A DNA stretch of 28,803 nt from a virus. A model generated the notes under the pieces. That model was given only the letters and a program-made list of their open reading frames with translations. It was not told the DNA's origin and made no database searches. Positions within the stretch are counted from its first letter, which is position 1. Each line of letters opens with the position of its first letter. The stretch spans positions 3,923-32,725 of the IMG/VR virus record IMGVR_UViG_3300030085_003915, one strand, 5' to 3'. This document shows positions 6,885-11,646 of this stretch, piece by piece. The position numbers were made by a program, and so were the translations under genes.

Positions 6885-6991
6885 TTTAAGTATCCTATTA
6901 TAACTGTTAATAAAATAAATAACGCTATCCACTTAGGGATAAGGGTTACGATTAAATCTTTTGTTTGTTTGTCTATCACTTGTGATACCAA
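6881..6991 (-). CDS. 36-residue single-pass membrane microprotein
   Basis: This is read in the gap upstream of the SH3-like gene. Start is TTG 6991 or GTG 6979, and the stop is the TGA of an ATGA overlap with the next gene. It has a polar N-terminus (VIDKQTKD) and one hydrophobic span (LIVTLIPKWIALFILLTVII). The overlap and membrane pattern support it; the non-ATG start and absence of a clear Shine-Dalgarno weaken it. Confidence 0.45.
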   Translation of the reverse strand: MVSQVIDKQTKDLIVTLIPKWIALFILLTVIIGYLK

Positions 6992-6997
6992 TGTTTG

Positions 6998-7105
6998 TTA
7001 ATTCCCATAGGTGTAGGCATTGACCTCGACATGCGAATGGGTCAGAGCTGTGTGACAGAACGACATACTTCTGGATTCACGACTAATTAGTAGGGGTGGT
7101 GTCAT
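6998..7105 (-). CDS. 35-residue ORF of doubtful coding status
   Basis: ATG 7105 follows GGAGAGG (within the end of the 57-residue gene) by about 10 bases, and the frame stays open to TAA at 6998, seven bases before the next tiny ORF. Composition is odd (many Ser, His, Thr; begins MTPPLLISRESRS), so it may be chance. The DNA here also contains a short inverted pair, TGACC and GGGTCA about 18 bases apart. Confidence 0.3.
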   Translation of the reverse strand: MTPPLLISRESRSMSFCHTALTHSHVEVNAYTYGN

Positions 7106-7109
7106 TTTG

Positions 7110-7283
7110 TCAAGCCTCTCCAATCACCACACCAGCCTGTCTAAAGTAGTCCTTCACCCTTATCATCTGTGTTAACATCATCTCAAGTGTTTTATCATCG
7201 GCTTCCGTCAGTAACGACCCTACGGTCATATCGTGAACTATCTCCTTGAGTATTATATTGTCTAGTCGTTCTTCTGTTATCAT
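7110..7283 (-). CDS. 57-residue hypothetical protein
   Basis: ATG 7283 to TGA 7110. The peptide is well composed and helical (MITEERLDNIILKEIVHDMT, then DDKTLEMMLTQMIRVKDYF), with a short hydrophobic tail. GAGGT lies about 13 bases before the ATG and a perfect AAAAAGCTTTTT palindrome sits between. It is the first gene downstream of the structured RNA candidate and promoter P2, which suggests that the structured stretch is its 5' leader. Confidence 0.6.
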   Translation of the reverse strand: MITEERLDNIILKEIVHDMTVGSLLTEADDKTLEMMLTQMIRVKDYFRQAGVVIGEA

Positions 7284-7350
7284 AAAAAGCTTTTTACCTC
7301 ACCATTTTATTATAAGTATCTATATCTTTTACCTAACCACCAAATAATTT

Positions 7351-7477
7351 TGAGTCTCTAGGATTCGAACCTAGCCCTTATATCTCCACTACTCTAAAAT
7401 AGTAGAGGGGAAGTCCTCACGCTCCGTTGTTTGATACTATCGCTCGTGGGTTTGTGGTGTTTATCCTCTACTATTTA
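7351..7477 (-). ncRNA. structured RNA candidate with a tRNA-like T-arm
   Basis: Reading the minus strand from the start predicted by promoter P2 (about 7477), the transcript opens with AAATAGTAGAGG, which pairs perfectly with 7408-7397. The shorter anticodon-arm-like hairpin CTACT-ATTTTAG-AGTAG (overlapping the distal repeat) follows. Then comes CTAGG-TTCGAAT-CCTAG (7374-7358), a perfect 5-bp stem and 7-nt loop with the invariant TTC and A of a tRNA T-arm. No matching 5' acceptor strand (TGAGTCT) or D-arm is present, so this is not a complete tRNA. It could be a tRNA-mimicking leader, a decayed tRNA, or a tRNA 3'-end used for recombination. Confidence 0.45.
7397..7476. repeat. 12-bp perfect inverted repeat
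   Basis: AAATAGTAGAGG at 7397-7408 and its exact reverse complement at 7465-7476 enclose 56 bases. The distal arm coincides with the predicted transcription start of P2. In RNA the long pairing competes with the CTACT/AGTAG hairpin next to the T-arm, so two alternative folds are possible, as in a regulatory switch. Confidence 0.7.
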
Positions 7478-7483
7478 TACTTA

Positions 7484-7513
7484 AATATACTACATTTTTA
7501 CTATATAAGTCAA
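7484..7513 (-). promoter_or_regulatory. sigma70-like promoter P2 (structured RNA)
   Basis: TTGACT at 7513-7508 and TATATT at 7489-7484 with an 18-base spacer, preceded by GCTC. It lies just downstream of the stop of the 56-residue gene and points to the T-arm RNA and the following small genes. Predicted start is near 7477. Confidence 0.75.
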
Positions 7514-7521
7514 GAGCTATT

Positions 7522-7692
7522 TTAATTATTTTCAATATAGTGTATATCCACCATATCCTCTAGGTACTCCATCTCCTCAGATTCCTTCATATCTTGTATG
7601 GCCTGTTCACGGGTCTCATACACATCACCGTATCGGTCTTCTCCAACCACCTCTATCGTGTCACATTCATCTGAAACTAGTATATAACTCAT
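7522..7692 (-). CDS. hypothetical 56-residue acidic protein
   Basis: The start ATG 7692 has AGGAGA five bases before it; the longer frame from 7713 would read through that site. The protein is very acidic (KESEEMEYLEDMVDIH) and opens with MSYILVSDECDTIEVVGEDR. Promoter P3 lies 25 bases upstream, giving a short leader. A small acidic early protein under its own promoter is typical of phage host-takeover or anti-defence factors, but nothing specific can be claimed. Confidence 0.75.
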   Translation of the reverse strand: MSYILVSDECDTIEVVGEDRYGDVYETREQAIQDMKESEEMEYLEDMVDIHYIENN

Positions 7693-7716
7693 ATATTCTC
7701 CTTTAATTAACACCCT

Positions 7717-7746
7717 AATATAACGAATTTACACCACACAGGTCAA
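7717..7746 (-). promoter_or_regulatory. sigma70-like promoter P3 (56-residue acidic gene)
   Basis: TTGACC at 7746-7741 and TATATT at 7722-7717 with an 18-base spacer; GCTCT precedes the -35 element, as in the other sites. Start expected near 7710, leaving a leader of roughly 18 bases that carries the AGGAGA ribosome site. Confidence 0.8.
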
Positions 7747-7804
7747 GAGCTATTTTCAAAAAGTACTAGCTTTTTTAGTGCCCCCAGTCGTGGCAACAAA
7801 AGAC

Positions 7805-7834
7805 TTGACCCGTATAGGGTAAATTTCGTATATT
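7805..7834 (+). promoter_or_regulatory. plus-strand sigma70-like promoter P4
   Basis: TTGACC at 7805-7810 and TATATT at 7829-7834 are separated by 18 bases, matching the minus-strand sites except for the GCWC extension, which here reads AGAC. Start expected near 7841, about 12 bases before the ATG of the plus-strand gene at 7853. It is the only such site seen in this orientation. Confidence 0.6.
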
Positions 7835-7852
7835 ATAGGTGAGTGCCTACTT

Positions 7853-8053
7853 ATGGCCTATCCAAGCTTGTCTACTCAACCTATACAATATACAACAATT
7901 TGTCAAGAAAGTCAAGAGCTTTATTCTGGCTTAGGTAAAAAAATATCTTGTATTGGGATAATGAGGACTATCCGAGTGGACAAAATAGACAGGCTTGTCA
8001 CTTTGTCAGACAGAAAAAGGGTTAGGATTTACTACCCAACTGTGTCAAATTGA
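7853..8053 (+). CDS. hypothetical 66-residue protein on the opposite strand
   Basis: ATG 7853 follows an AGGTGAG ribosome site at about 9 bases and lies directly downstream of plus-strand promoter P4. The N-terminal half is Ser/Thr/Gln-rich. The C-terminal half (RTIRVDKIDRLVTLSDRKRVRIYYPTV) has strand-like alternation and a basic character. No family recognised. A minus-strand promoter (P5) lies inside the gene, so its expression may be affected by convergent transcription. It is one of very few plausible plus-strand genes in the window. Confidence 0.5.
   Translation: MAYPSLSTQPIQYTTICQESQELYSGLGKKISCIGIMRTIRVDKIDRLVTLSDRKRVRIYYPTVSN
7887..7915 (-). promoter_or_regulatory. sigma70-like promoter P5, inside and antisense to the plus-strand gene
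   Basis: TTGACT at 7915-7910 and TATATT at 7892-7887 with a 17-base spacer; GCTC precedes the -35 element. A second overlapping TTGACA lies at 7906-7901. Transcription would begin near 7880 and run leftward through the start of the plus-strand gene and P4, toward P3. Confidence 0.7.
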
Positions 8054-8056
8054 CAT

Positions 8057-8233
8057 ATGGAAAAAAAATTTCGGGCTACAAGGACGTGTAAGGGCATACC
8101 ACCCACTATAACAGGATATTCTGGATGGCCTCCAGATGAAAACCCTGTCAAAAGGTGGGATATTGTGGGTAATGGGGGGTTCAAGTGGAGAGGTGTGTTA
8201 CAAAGTGTTTATGTAAAGTTATCTCGATTGTGA
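8057..8233 (+). CDS. hypothetical 58-residue protein on the opposite strand
   Basis: ATG 8057 starts three bases after the preceding stop and the frame runs to TGA 8233. The protein is basic and Trp/Gly/Pro-rich: it begins MEKKFRATRTCKGIPPTITG, then YSGWPPDENPVKRWDIVG and GFKWRGVLQSVYVKLSRL. This composition is protein-like and unlike chance translation in AT-rich DNA. There is no clear Shine-Dalgarno, so it may depend on coupling to the gene before it. G-rich codon use (GGG, AGG) differs from the minus-strand genes. Not recognised. Confidence 0.5.
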   Translation: MEKKFRATRTCKGIPPTITGYSGWPPDENPVKRWDIVGNGGFKWRGVLQSVYVKLSRL

Positions 8234-8390
8234 GAAGGCTTATCCGTTTGAACCCTATACGAGTGTCAAAAACAAGAGATTATTTTTAAACGTGGGGAGG
8301 GATGTAGTTTAGAGAGCCTTTACACAAAAGGGTTTCTATAAGGGGTACGGGTTATCCCAAATCGGCGTCAAGAAGTGGGGTAAAAAAGTT

Positions 8391-8465
8391 TTAATGACTC
8401 TTGAGATAATGGATTAGATATATCCAATACAGGATACACAGGATGGTTAGGACAATTTCCACCAT
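8391..8465 (-). CDS. 24-residue hydrophobic ORF, doubtful
   Basis: ATG 8465 is preceded by AGGTAGG and encodes a peptide that is almost one membrane span (MVEIVLTILCILYWIYLIHY). It overlaps another tiny hydrophobic ORF upstream. In AT-rich DNA such peptides arise by chance, so this is a weak call. Confidence 0.25.
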   Translation of the reverse strand: MVEIVLTILCILYWIYLIHYLKSH

Positions 8466-8512
8466 ATCCTACCTGCAATGATAAGAATTATAAAAATTAA
8501 GATGTATTCCAT
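8447..8512 (-). CDS. 21-residue hydrophobic ORF, doubtful
   Basis: ATG 8512 to TAA 8447, with a single hydrophobic stretch (MEYILIFIILIIAGRIWWK) ending in basic residues. No good ribosome site. Its only support is resemblance to the better-supported membrane microproteins at 4766 and 6881. Confidence 0.22.
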   Translation of the reverse strand: MEYILIFIILIIAGRIWWKLS

Positions 8513-8571
8513 ATAGTTATCAAAACCTATGGGGGAAATCGTTTGGGGTTATATATAAGTATTGGGAAAAG

Positions 8572-8724
8572 CTATTTCTTCAGTTGTAAATTCAAGGAAT
8601 CTTGTTCGGTATATATCGTTTCATCTATCGGTCTTTCGAACTTGCCATTGTATCCAGCTATGTACGTATCCTCACATCCCCATATCAATAACAAGAGGAA
8701 ACCAAATTGACTACGGAGTTTCAC
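8572..8724 (-). CDS. 50-residue lipoprotein
   Basis: Start GTG 8724 is chosen because GGAGG lies 8 bases before it and the frame then opens with a textbook lipoprotein signal: MKLRSQFGFLLLLIWGC, basic n-region, Leu-rich core and lipobox ending at Cys17. An upstream in-frame ATG (8820) would bury this signal. The mature part is only 33 residues and polar (begins CEDTYIAGYNGKFERPIDE). It overlaps the upstream gene by 14 bases. Small phage lipoproteins include Rz1-type outer-membrane spanins and superinfection-exclusion proteins; the mature part is not proline-rich, so Rz1 is not favoured. Confidence 0.65.
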   Translation of the reverse strand: MKLRSQFGFLLLLIWGCEDTYIAGYNGKFERPIDETIYTEQDSLNLQLKK

Positions 8725-9040
8725 AGATGGGGCCTCCGTACGGTTTATATTGCTCTTCTTTAATGTAATCACCATCCTCATCCATATGACCCAATATTTT
8801 TGCAACATCATCTCCTTCATACCAACTATCTATGTAGTCCTCCACTAACCCTTCTTGCTCTACCTTTGGACTTTTCATTGGTCTTAGTAACTCCATATCA
8901 ACTAGACGCAGAATACTATTATACGTCTTATAATATATGATGTGACCAATGTTATACAAGACCTTGAAAATATTTTTGACTATTTGAGACACCACAACCA
9001 CCTCTTTATCAATCTCTTTATGCGACTGGGTTCTCTCCAC
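8711..9040 (-). CDS. hypothetical protein upstream of the lipoprotein
   Basis: Up to 109 residues. The first possible start is GTG 9040, but GTG codons at 8995 and 8992 follow AGAGG at better spacing and would avoid a long overlap with a 36-residue ORF, giving about 93-94 residues. It has a central amphipathic/hydrophobic stretch (IVKNIFKVLYNIGHIIYY) and an acidic C-terminal half (DYIDSWYEGDDVAKILGHMD). Not recognised. It may be membrane-associated at the inner face. Confidence 0.55.
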   Translation of the reverse strand: MERTQSHKEIDKEVVVVSQIVKNIFKVLYNIGHIIYYKTYNSILRLVDMELLRPMKSPKVEQEGLVEDYIDSWYEGDDVAKILGHMDEDGDYIKEEQYKPYGGPICETP

Positions 9041-9090
9041 ATCATTAAAAATAGCAAATCCCTATTCTTGGCTTCCTCTTGTTGTGTCAT
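8980..9090 (-). CDS. 36-residue basic, Trp-rich ORF
   Basis: ATG 9090 overlaps the stop of the secreted-protein gene as TGATG, a junction type seen throughout the window. The peptide has a polar start (MTQQEEAKNRD) and a strongly basic, Trp-rich end (REPSRIKRLIKRWLWCLK), like an amphipathic cationic helix. Too short to assign. The overlap argues for translation; alternatively the stop/start merely re-initiates ribosomes for the next gene. Confidence 0.4.
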   Translation of the reverse strand: MTQQEEAKNRDLLFLMMWREPSRIKRLIKRWLWCLK

Positions 9091-9401
9091 CACTCCACCT
9101 CCCACTCTATTGGGCTACCCAAGACGGTAAAGCTACTCTCGTTTATTTGCAAGATTTCAAAACTCAAGTCCTCCACGTAGTGGTGCTTGATTCGTCTTTC
9201 GGGCCATATGTTTATCCACTCGTCCAAGAGATTTGATGGCTTGATTCTCTCGAAGGGCTTTTTACCTTCGGAATCCGATAGGATTTCGGAGGATTTCCAT
9301 TTCAATGTTATCAATGTTGGGTTTGTTTTGTTTGGTGAAGTACCTACGATTGTGGTACATACTAGTAATAATAGAACTAATTTTTTTTTCATTCCTCTCA
9401 T
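9090..9401 (-). CDS. secreted small protein with signal peptide
   Basis: 103 residues from ATG 9401 (AGGA 8 bases upstream), or 100 from ATG 9392, whose context is duplicated 117 bases away. The N-terminus MKKKLVLLLLVCTTIVGTS is a Sec signal with basic n-region and Leu-rich core; a cysteine inside the core is followed by TT rather than a proper lipobox, so type I cleavage is more likely. The mature part (about 80 residues) has a Lys/Glu-rich segment and a strand-like end (LSFEILQINESSFTVLG). A periplasmic or envelope location in the infected host is inferred. Confidence 0.65.
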   Translation of the reverse strand: MRGMKKKLVLLLLVCTTIVGTSPNKTNPTLITLKWKSSEILSDSEGKKPFERIKPSNLLDEWINIWPERRIKHHYVEDLSFEILQINESSFTVLGSPIEWEVE

Positions 9402-9516
9402 TTTAATTTCCTAATCTAACGGTGTCGGGTACTTGAGGGTCTTACTCGGGTGTTCCCTCTATAATCATATATATAACGAAACTTTGTTTTATTAAAAATT
9501 TTTTTTCATTCCTCTC
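9382..9516. repeat. 18-bp direct repeat of a ribosome site plus start codon
   Basis: GAGAGGAATGAAAAAAAA (minus strand) occurs at 9399-9382, the start of the secreted-protein gene, and again at 9516-9499, directly after the ferredoxin stop. In the second copy the frame after the ATG ends after five codons (MKKNF). The 117-base period contains no other gene. This looks like a duplication or insertion that displaced the gene's original start. Confidence 0.7.
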
Positions 9517-9518
9517 CT

Positions 9519-9836
9519 TCACGAAATTTCATAGTCGTAAACTTCCTCAAATTCCTCCGTCTTCAACATCCTGATAGCGTCCCACGTTAACTTGGTACAT
9601 ACCTTAGCACATATCTGACAACCTATACACTCATCGAACCTAACTTGAACAGGTGGTATTGGAATGTTGTACTTGTCAGTCGGGACGGGTTCTATACAAT
9701 CCACGGGACAAAAGGGTACGCAGACTTGACATCCTGTGCAGTTATCCTCGTCTACTACGGCTATTAACTTTGGTTTTTTCTTTTTGTGATTTACTCTTTG
9801 AGCTGGGTCTGGAACTGATTTGTAATGGTCATACAT
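9519..9836 (-). CDS. bacterial-type dicluster ferredoxin (2x[4Fe-4S])
   Basis: 105 residues from ATG 9836, chosen because it overlaps the upstream stop as TAATG; a longer frame to 9956 only adds sequence antisense to gene logic. Two cluster motifs are complete: CTGCQVCVPFCPVDC (about 33-47) and CIGCQICAKVCTKL (about 72-85), both C-x2-C-x2-C-x3-C. A basic N-terminal extension (RVNHKKKKPK) and an acidic C-terminal tail (TEEFEEVYDYE) flank them. Such proteins carry low-potential electrons. Phage ferredoxins known to me are mostly 2Fe-2S plant type, so this is unusual cargo, probably host-derived. The electron partner is unknown. Confidence 0.9.
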   Translation of the reverse strand: MYDHYKSVPDPAQRVNHKKKKPKLIAVVDEDNCTGCQVCVPFCPVDCIEPVPTDKYNIPIPPVQVRFDECIGCQICAKVCTKLTWDAIRMLKTEEFEEVYDYEIS

Positions 9837-10120
9837 TATGGTTGAAACATATCCCATATGTGTTTGAAGAATAACCCTATAAAACCTGTACCCACTATAC
9901 CTCTCCACTTGGACGTGGATTTTCTGAATTGTGTATTTTGTTTTGTTTCCGCCCATAGACCTGTGTGTGGGTCAAACATATTATCCTTGATGAATTTTAA
10001 ATCTGTTCTGTTCTTCATATGTTCAGCTTCATTATGAATTTTTATTTCATTGATAGTATTCTTGATTGTATCTATCTTCTGATGTATTAAGTCAAATTCT
10101 TTTCTATCTGATTGATTCAA
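9836..10120 (-). CDS. coiled-coil protein with C-terminal membrane anchor
   Basis: 94 residues. The start is TTG 10120 with GGAG about 9 bases before. Residues 1-45 form a probable coiled coil (LIHQKIDTIKNTINEIKIHN), followed by a polar linker and a hydrophobic segment at about 74-92 (IVGTGFIGLFFKHIWDMF). Coiled coil plus one C-terminal span is seen in haemolysin XhlA-like phage lysis accessory proteins and in some small tail or membrane-remodelling proteins, but I cannot choose between these. Directly upstream of the ferredoxin with TAATG coupling. Confidence 0.65.
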   Translation of the reverse strand: MNQSDRKEFDLIHQKIDTIKNTINEIKIHNEAEHMKNRTDLKFIKDNMFDPHTGLWAETKQNTQFRKSTSKWRGIVGTGFIGLFFKHIWDMFQP

Positions 10121-10146
10121 GGGTGGTCTCCGTTTGTATATAAATA

Positions 10147-10725
10147 TTATTCCTCATCCTTTTCCACCCACACTTCTTCAAGTTTTTTACGTAATAGTGT
10201 AACATTTTTTGGTGTTGATAACATACGACCAGTTGGTTTAACTATATAGAAACAATTATAACATAGTAGATGTAAGTTCTCTAACGCATAATTACTTGAA
10301 TCACCATCAAGAAAACATATTAAGAACGGGCCTCTCATATCTGACTCTCTATAATCATCATAACCACAATTACTACATTCTTGTTTCAGATAACCGTCTC
10401 GCACTACTCTTTCTTGCAACTTCCAATGTGGATATTTCGGGTGTTTCCCCTCAAACAAATCTTGTATTTTAACACCCCACCCGGTATTACCTTTTGTTGT
10501 AATACCTTTACCACTTTGATTTTTATTACTTTCAAATAAGTCATACATCTTAGCGTATTTCTTAAATGTATTATAACTAACACCGAGATGCTTAGCAGCT
10601 GCTCTAATAGATAATGTACCTCTGATAGCCCATTCTATTCTACTCTTTGGTATTGGTTTACTTCTGAATGGATTCTTTTTCTTAGGTCTATTCTCGTAAT
10701 CTTGTAAGTCATTCAAATCAGACAT
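10147..10725 (-). CDS. HTH plus degenerate HNH (zinc-binding) protein
   Basis: 192 residues. Basic N-terminus (PKKKNPFRSKPIPKSR), then a helix-turn-helix at about 33-62 ('IRAAAKHLGVSYNTFKKYA'), a linker with 'NQSGKGI', and a C-terminal treble-clef with CSNC and CYNC pairs. In active HNH nucleases of this shape the motif runs ..HIDG..N....ENL.LLC..CH. Here it reads CFLDGDSSNYALENLHLLC followed by YNCFY: the Asn remains but both His positions are Phe. It is therefore probably a DNA-binding zinc protein rather than a nuclease. I recall similar HTH/CYNCYF proteins in other marine phages, without certainty. Confidence 0.75.
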   Translation of the reverse strand: MSDLNDLQDYENRPKKKNPFRSKPIPKSRIEWAIRGTLSIRAAAKHLGVSYNTFKKYAKMYDLFESNKNQSGKGITTKGNTGWGVKIQDLFEGKHPKYPHWKLQERVVRDGYLKQECSNCGYDDYRESDMRGPFLICFLDGDSSNYALENLHLLCYNCFYIVKPTGRMLSTPKNVTLLRKKLEEVWVEKDEE

Positions 10726-10727
10726 CT

Positions 10728-11390
10728 TTATCCCTTATACTCAGCTTTACAAACACTATATCTTTGTTCTGGTGTTACACCAATAAGTTCTACCTTGAAA
10801 TCTGGTAGGTATTGTTCCCAATCTTTAAGATTTATTCTTGGATGATTTTCACCACCACCCTCAAATATAGCTACTGAACCGTTTTTCATTTGGTTATTTA
10901 TAAATTTATTCTTGACAAGTAACTCATTGATATCACTCCAATAAAGCTGTGAGTTCATAGAGATAATATCAAAATCAAATGGATTACTAAGATAGTTGTT
11001 CCATCCTCTAACAAAGTCGCCTTCACTATCTCCTATTTCCACGTGTTCTGAATCTAATTGATTTAATTGTGTAGAAAAATCACTATTCTGATTGTTATAA
11101 TATAATTTACAGTAGTTATTACTCAATCCGTCTTCCCAAAAAGTTTTTAGGTATCTGTCTGACATACTTGAATCAGGTGAACAACCACACAGACCAAAAT
11201 CAGGTCTGACTGGAGTCCCTTGCTCTATGTGATTGTGTTGGAAGTAACTATGTGTTTTACCTTTTTTATTTATATCTCTTGTTGTAACTTCGAATGTTTG
11301 TGTGTATTGTAGATTTTCACCCAAATCGACAATAACATCTGGTTTAACCTTAGTTACGACATTTCTTATGCCATCATATATTTCATTCAT
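10728..11390 (-). CDS. hypothetical protein, possible Rossmann-like fold
   Basis: 220 residues, ATG 11390, two bases from the next gene. The N-terminus reads IRNVVTKVKPDVIVDLGENLQYTQTF and a central run is FDFDIISMNSQLYWSDINELL, with FEGGGENHPRI and VELIGVT later. A strand ending in DLGE followed by an acidic 'FDIISMNSQLYW' strand resembles degraded class I methyltransferase topology, but the Gly-rich loop is missing, so I give no enzyme call. It may act on glycans like the neighbours, or be unrelated. Confidence 0.6.
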   Translation of the reverse strand: MNEIYDGIRNVVTKVKPDVIVDLGENLQYTQTFEVTTRDINKKGKTHSYFQHNHIEQGTPVRPDFGLCGCSPDSSMSDRYLKTFWEDGLSNNYCKLYYNNQNSDFSTQLNQLDSEHVEIGDSEGDFVRGWNNYLSNPFDFDIISMNSQLYWSDINELLVKNKFINNQMKNGSVAIFEGGGENHPRINLKDWEQYLPDFKVELIGVTPEQRYSVCKAEYKG

Positions 11391-11419
11391 AAATAATTTA
11401 TTCCAATCTACCGACTTTA

Positions 11420-11644
11420 CTATTTTTCAATGTCAAGAGTCGTTCGTTCTTCTTCCCACCAATCATATTTTAAATGTTTCGTTATGGTTGGTTTTTCATT
11501 TACAATAAATAGTTTATCAAACTGTTCTTCATCTAATTTTTTTCTACCAGCAAAATAGATTTTAGCTTCATTTAAACCAAAATCGTTAGTGTTTACCACA
11601 TCAATTACATCATCATTATTTTTATTTTTTAGTTCATATATCAT
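11420..11644 (-). CDS. hypothetical small phage protein
   Basis: 74 residues from ATG 11644, three bases after the lipoprotein stop. Alternating polar and hydrophobic residues (YELKNKNNDDVIDVVNTND), then a segment EAKIYFAGRKKLDEEQFDKLF and an acidic, Trp-bearing tail (YDWWEEERTTLDIEK). No family recognised. It is followed by a 29-base gap before the next gene. Confidence 0.6.
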   Translation of the reverse strand: MIYELKNKNNDDVIDVVNTNDFGLNEAKIYFAGRKKLDEEQFDKLFIVNEKPTITKHLKYDWWEEERTTLDIEK

Positions 11645-11646
11645 AA

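Larger units (their letters stand above)
8234..8560. other. 327-base stretch with no confident gene
   Basis: No convincing gene on either strand. On the plus strand a short open stretch ends at about 8417 (ends GVKKWGKKVLMTLEIMD) but has an in-frame TAG near 8310, so it could be a decayed continuation of the plus-strand island. On the minus strand two overlapping tiny hydrophobic ORFs are listed separately. The 8240-8400 part is visibly richer in G runs than its surroundings. No promoter matching the consensus was seen. Confidence 0.5.

Noticed and set aside
7090-7116. TTGACA at 7113-7108 (minus) as another promoter
   Set aside because: No TATATT or similar -10 element lies at 17-18 bases, and the site falls at the end of a coding frame.
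7340-7480. Complete tRNA or tmRNA gene on the minus strand
   Set aside because: The T-arm is perfect, but no 5' acceptor strand complementary to AGACTCA and no D-arm could be placed; the anticodon-like loop would read TTT with a 14-base variable region, inconsistent with a class I tRNA. The space is too short for tmRNA.
7752-7778. AAAAAG-TACTAG-CTTTTT hairpin as a terminator
   Set aside because: The stem is almost all A:T and no GC-rich stem followed by a T run is present; I do not think it would stop transcription.
8572-8820. 82-residue start for the lipoprotein gene at ATG 8820
   Set aside because: GTG 8724 has a perfect GGAGG at good spacing and gives an immediate lipoprotein signal; the longer version buries the signal and overlaps the upstream gene deeply.
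11395-11440. CTTGACATT near 11430 (minus) as a promoter of the same family
   Set aside because: The upstream block is ACTC rather than GCWC, no TATATT occurs at the proper distance, and the bases encode the end of a small gene.
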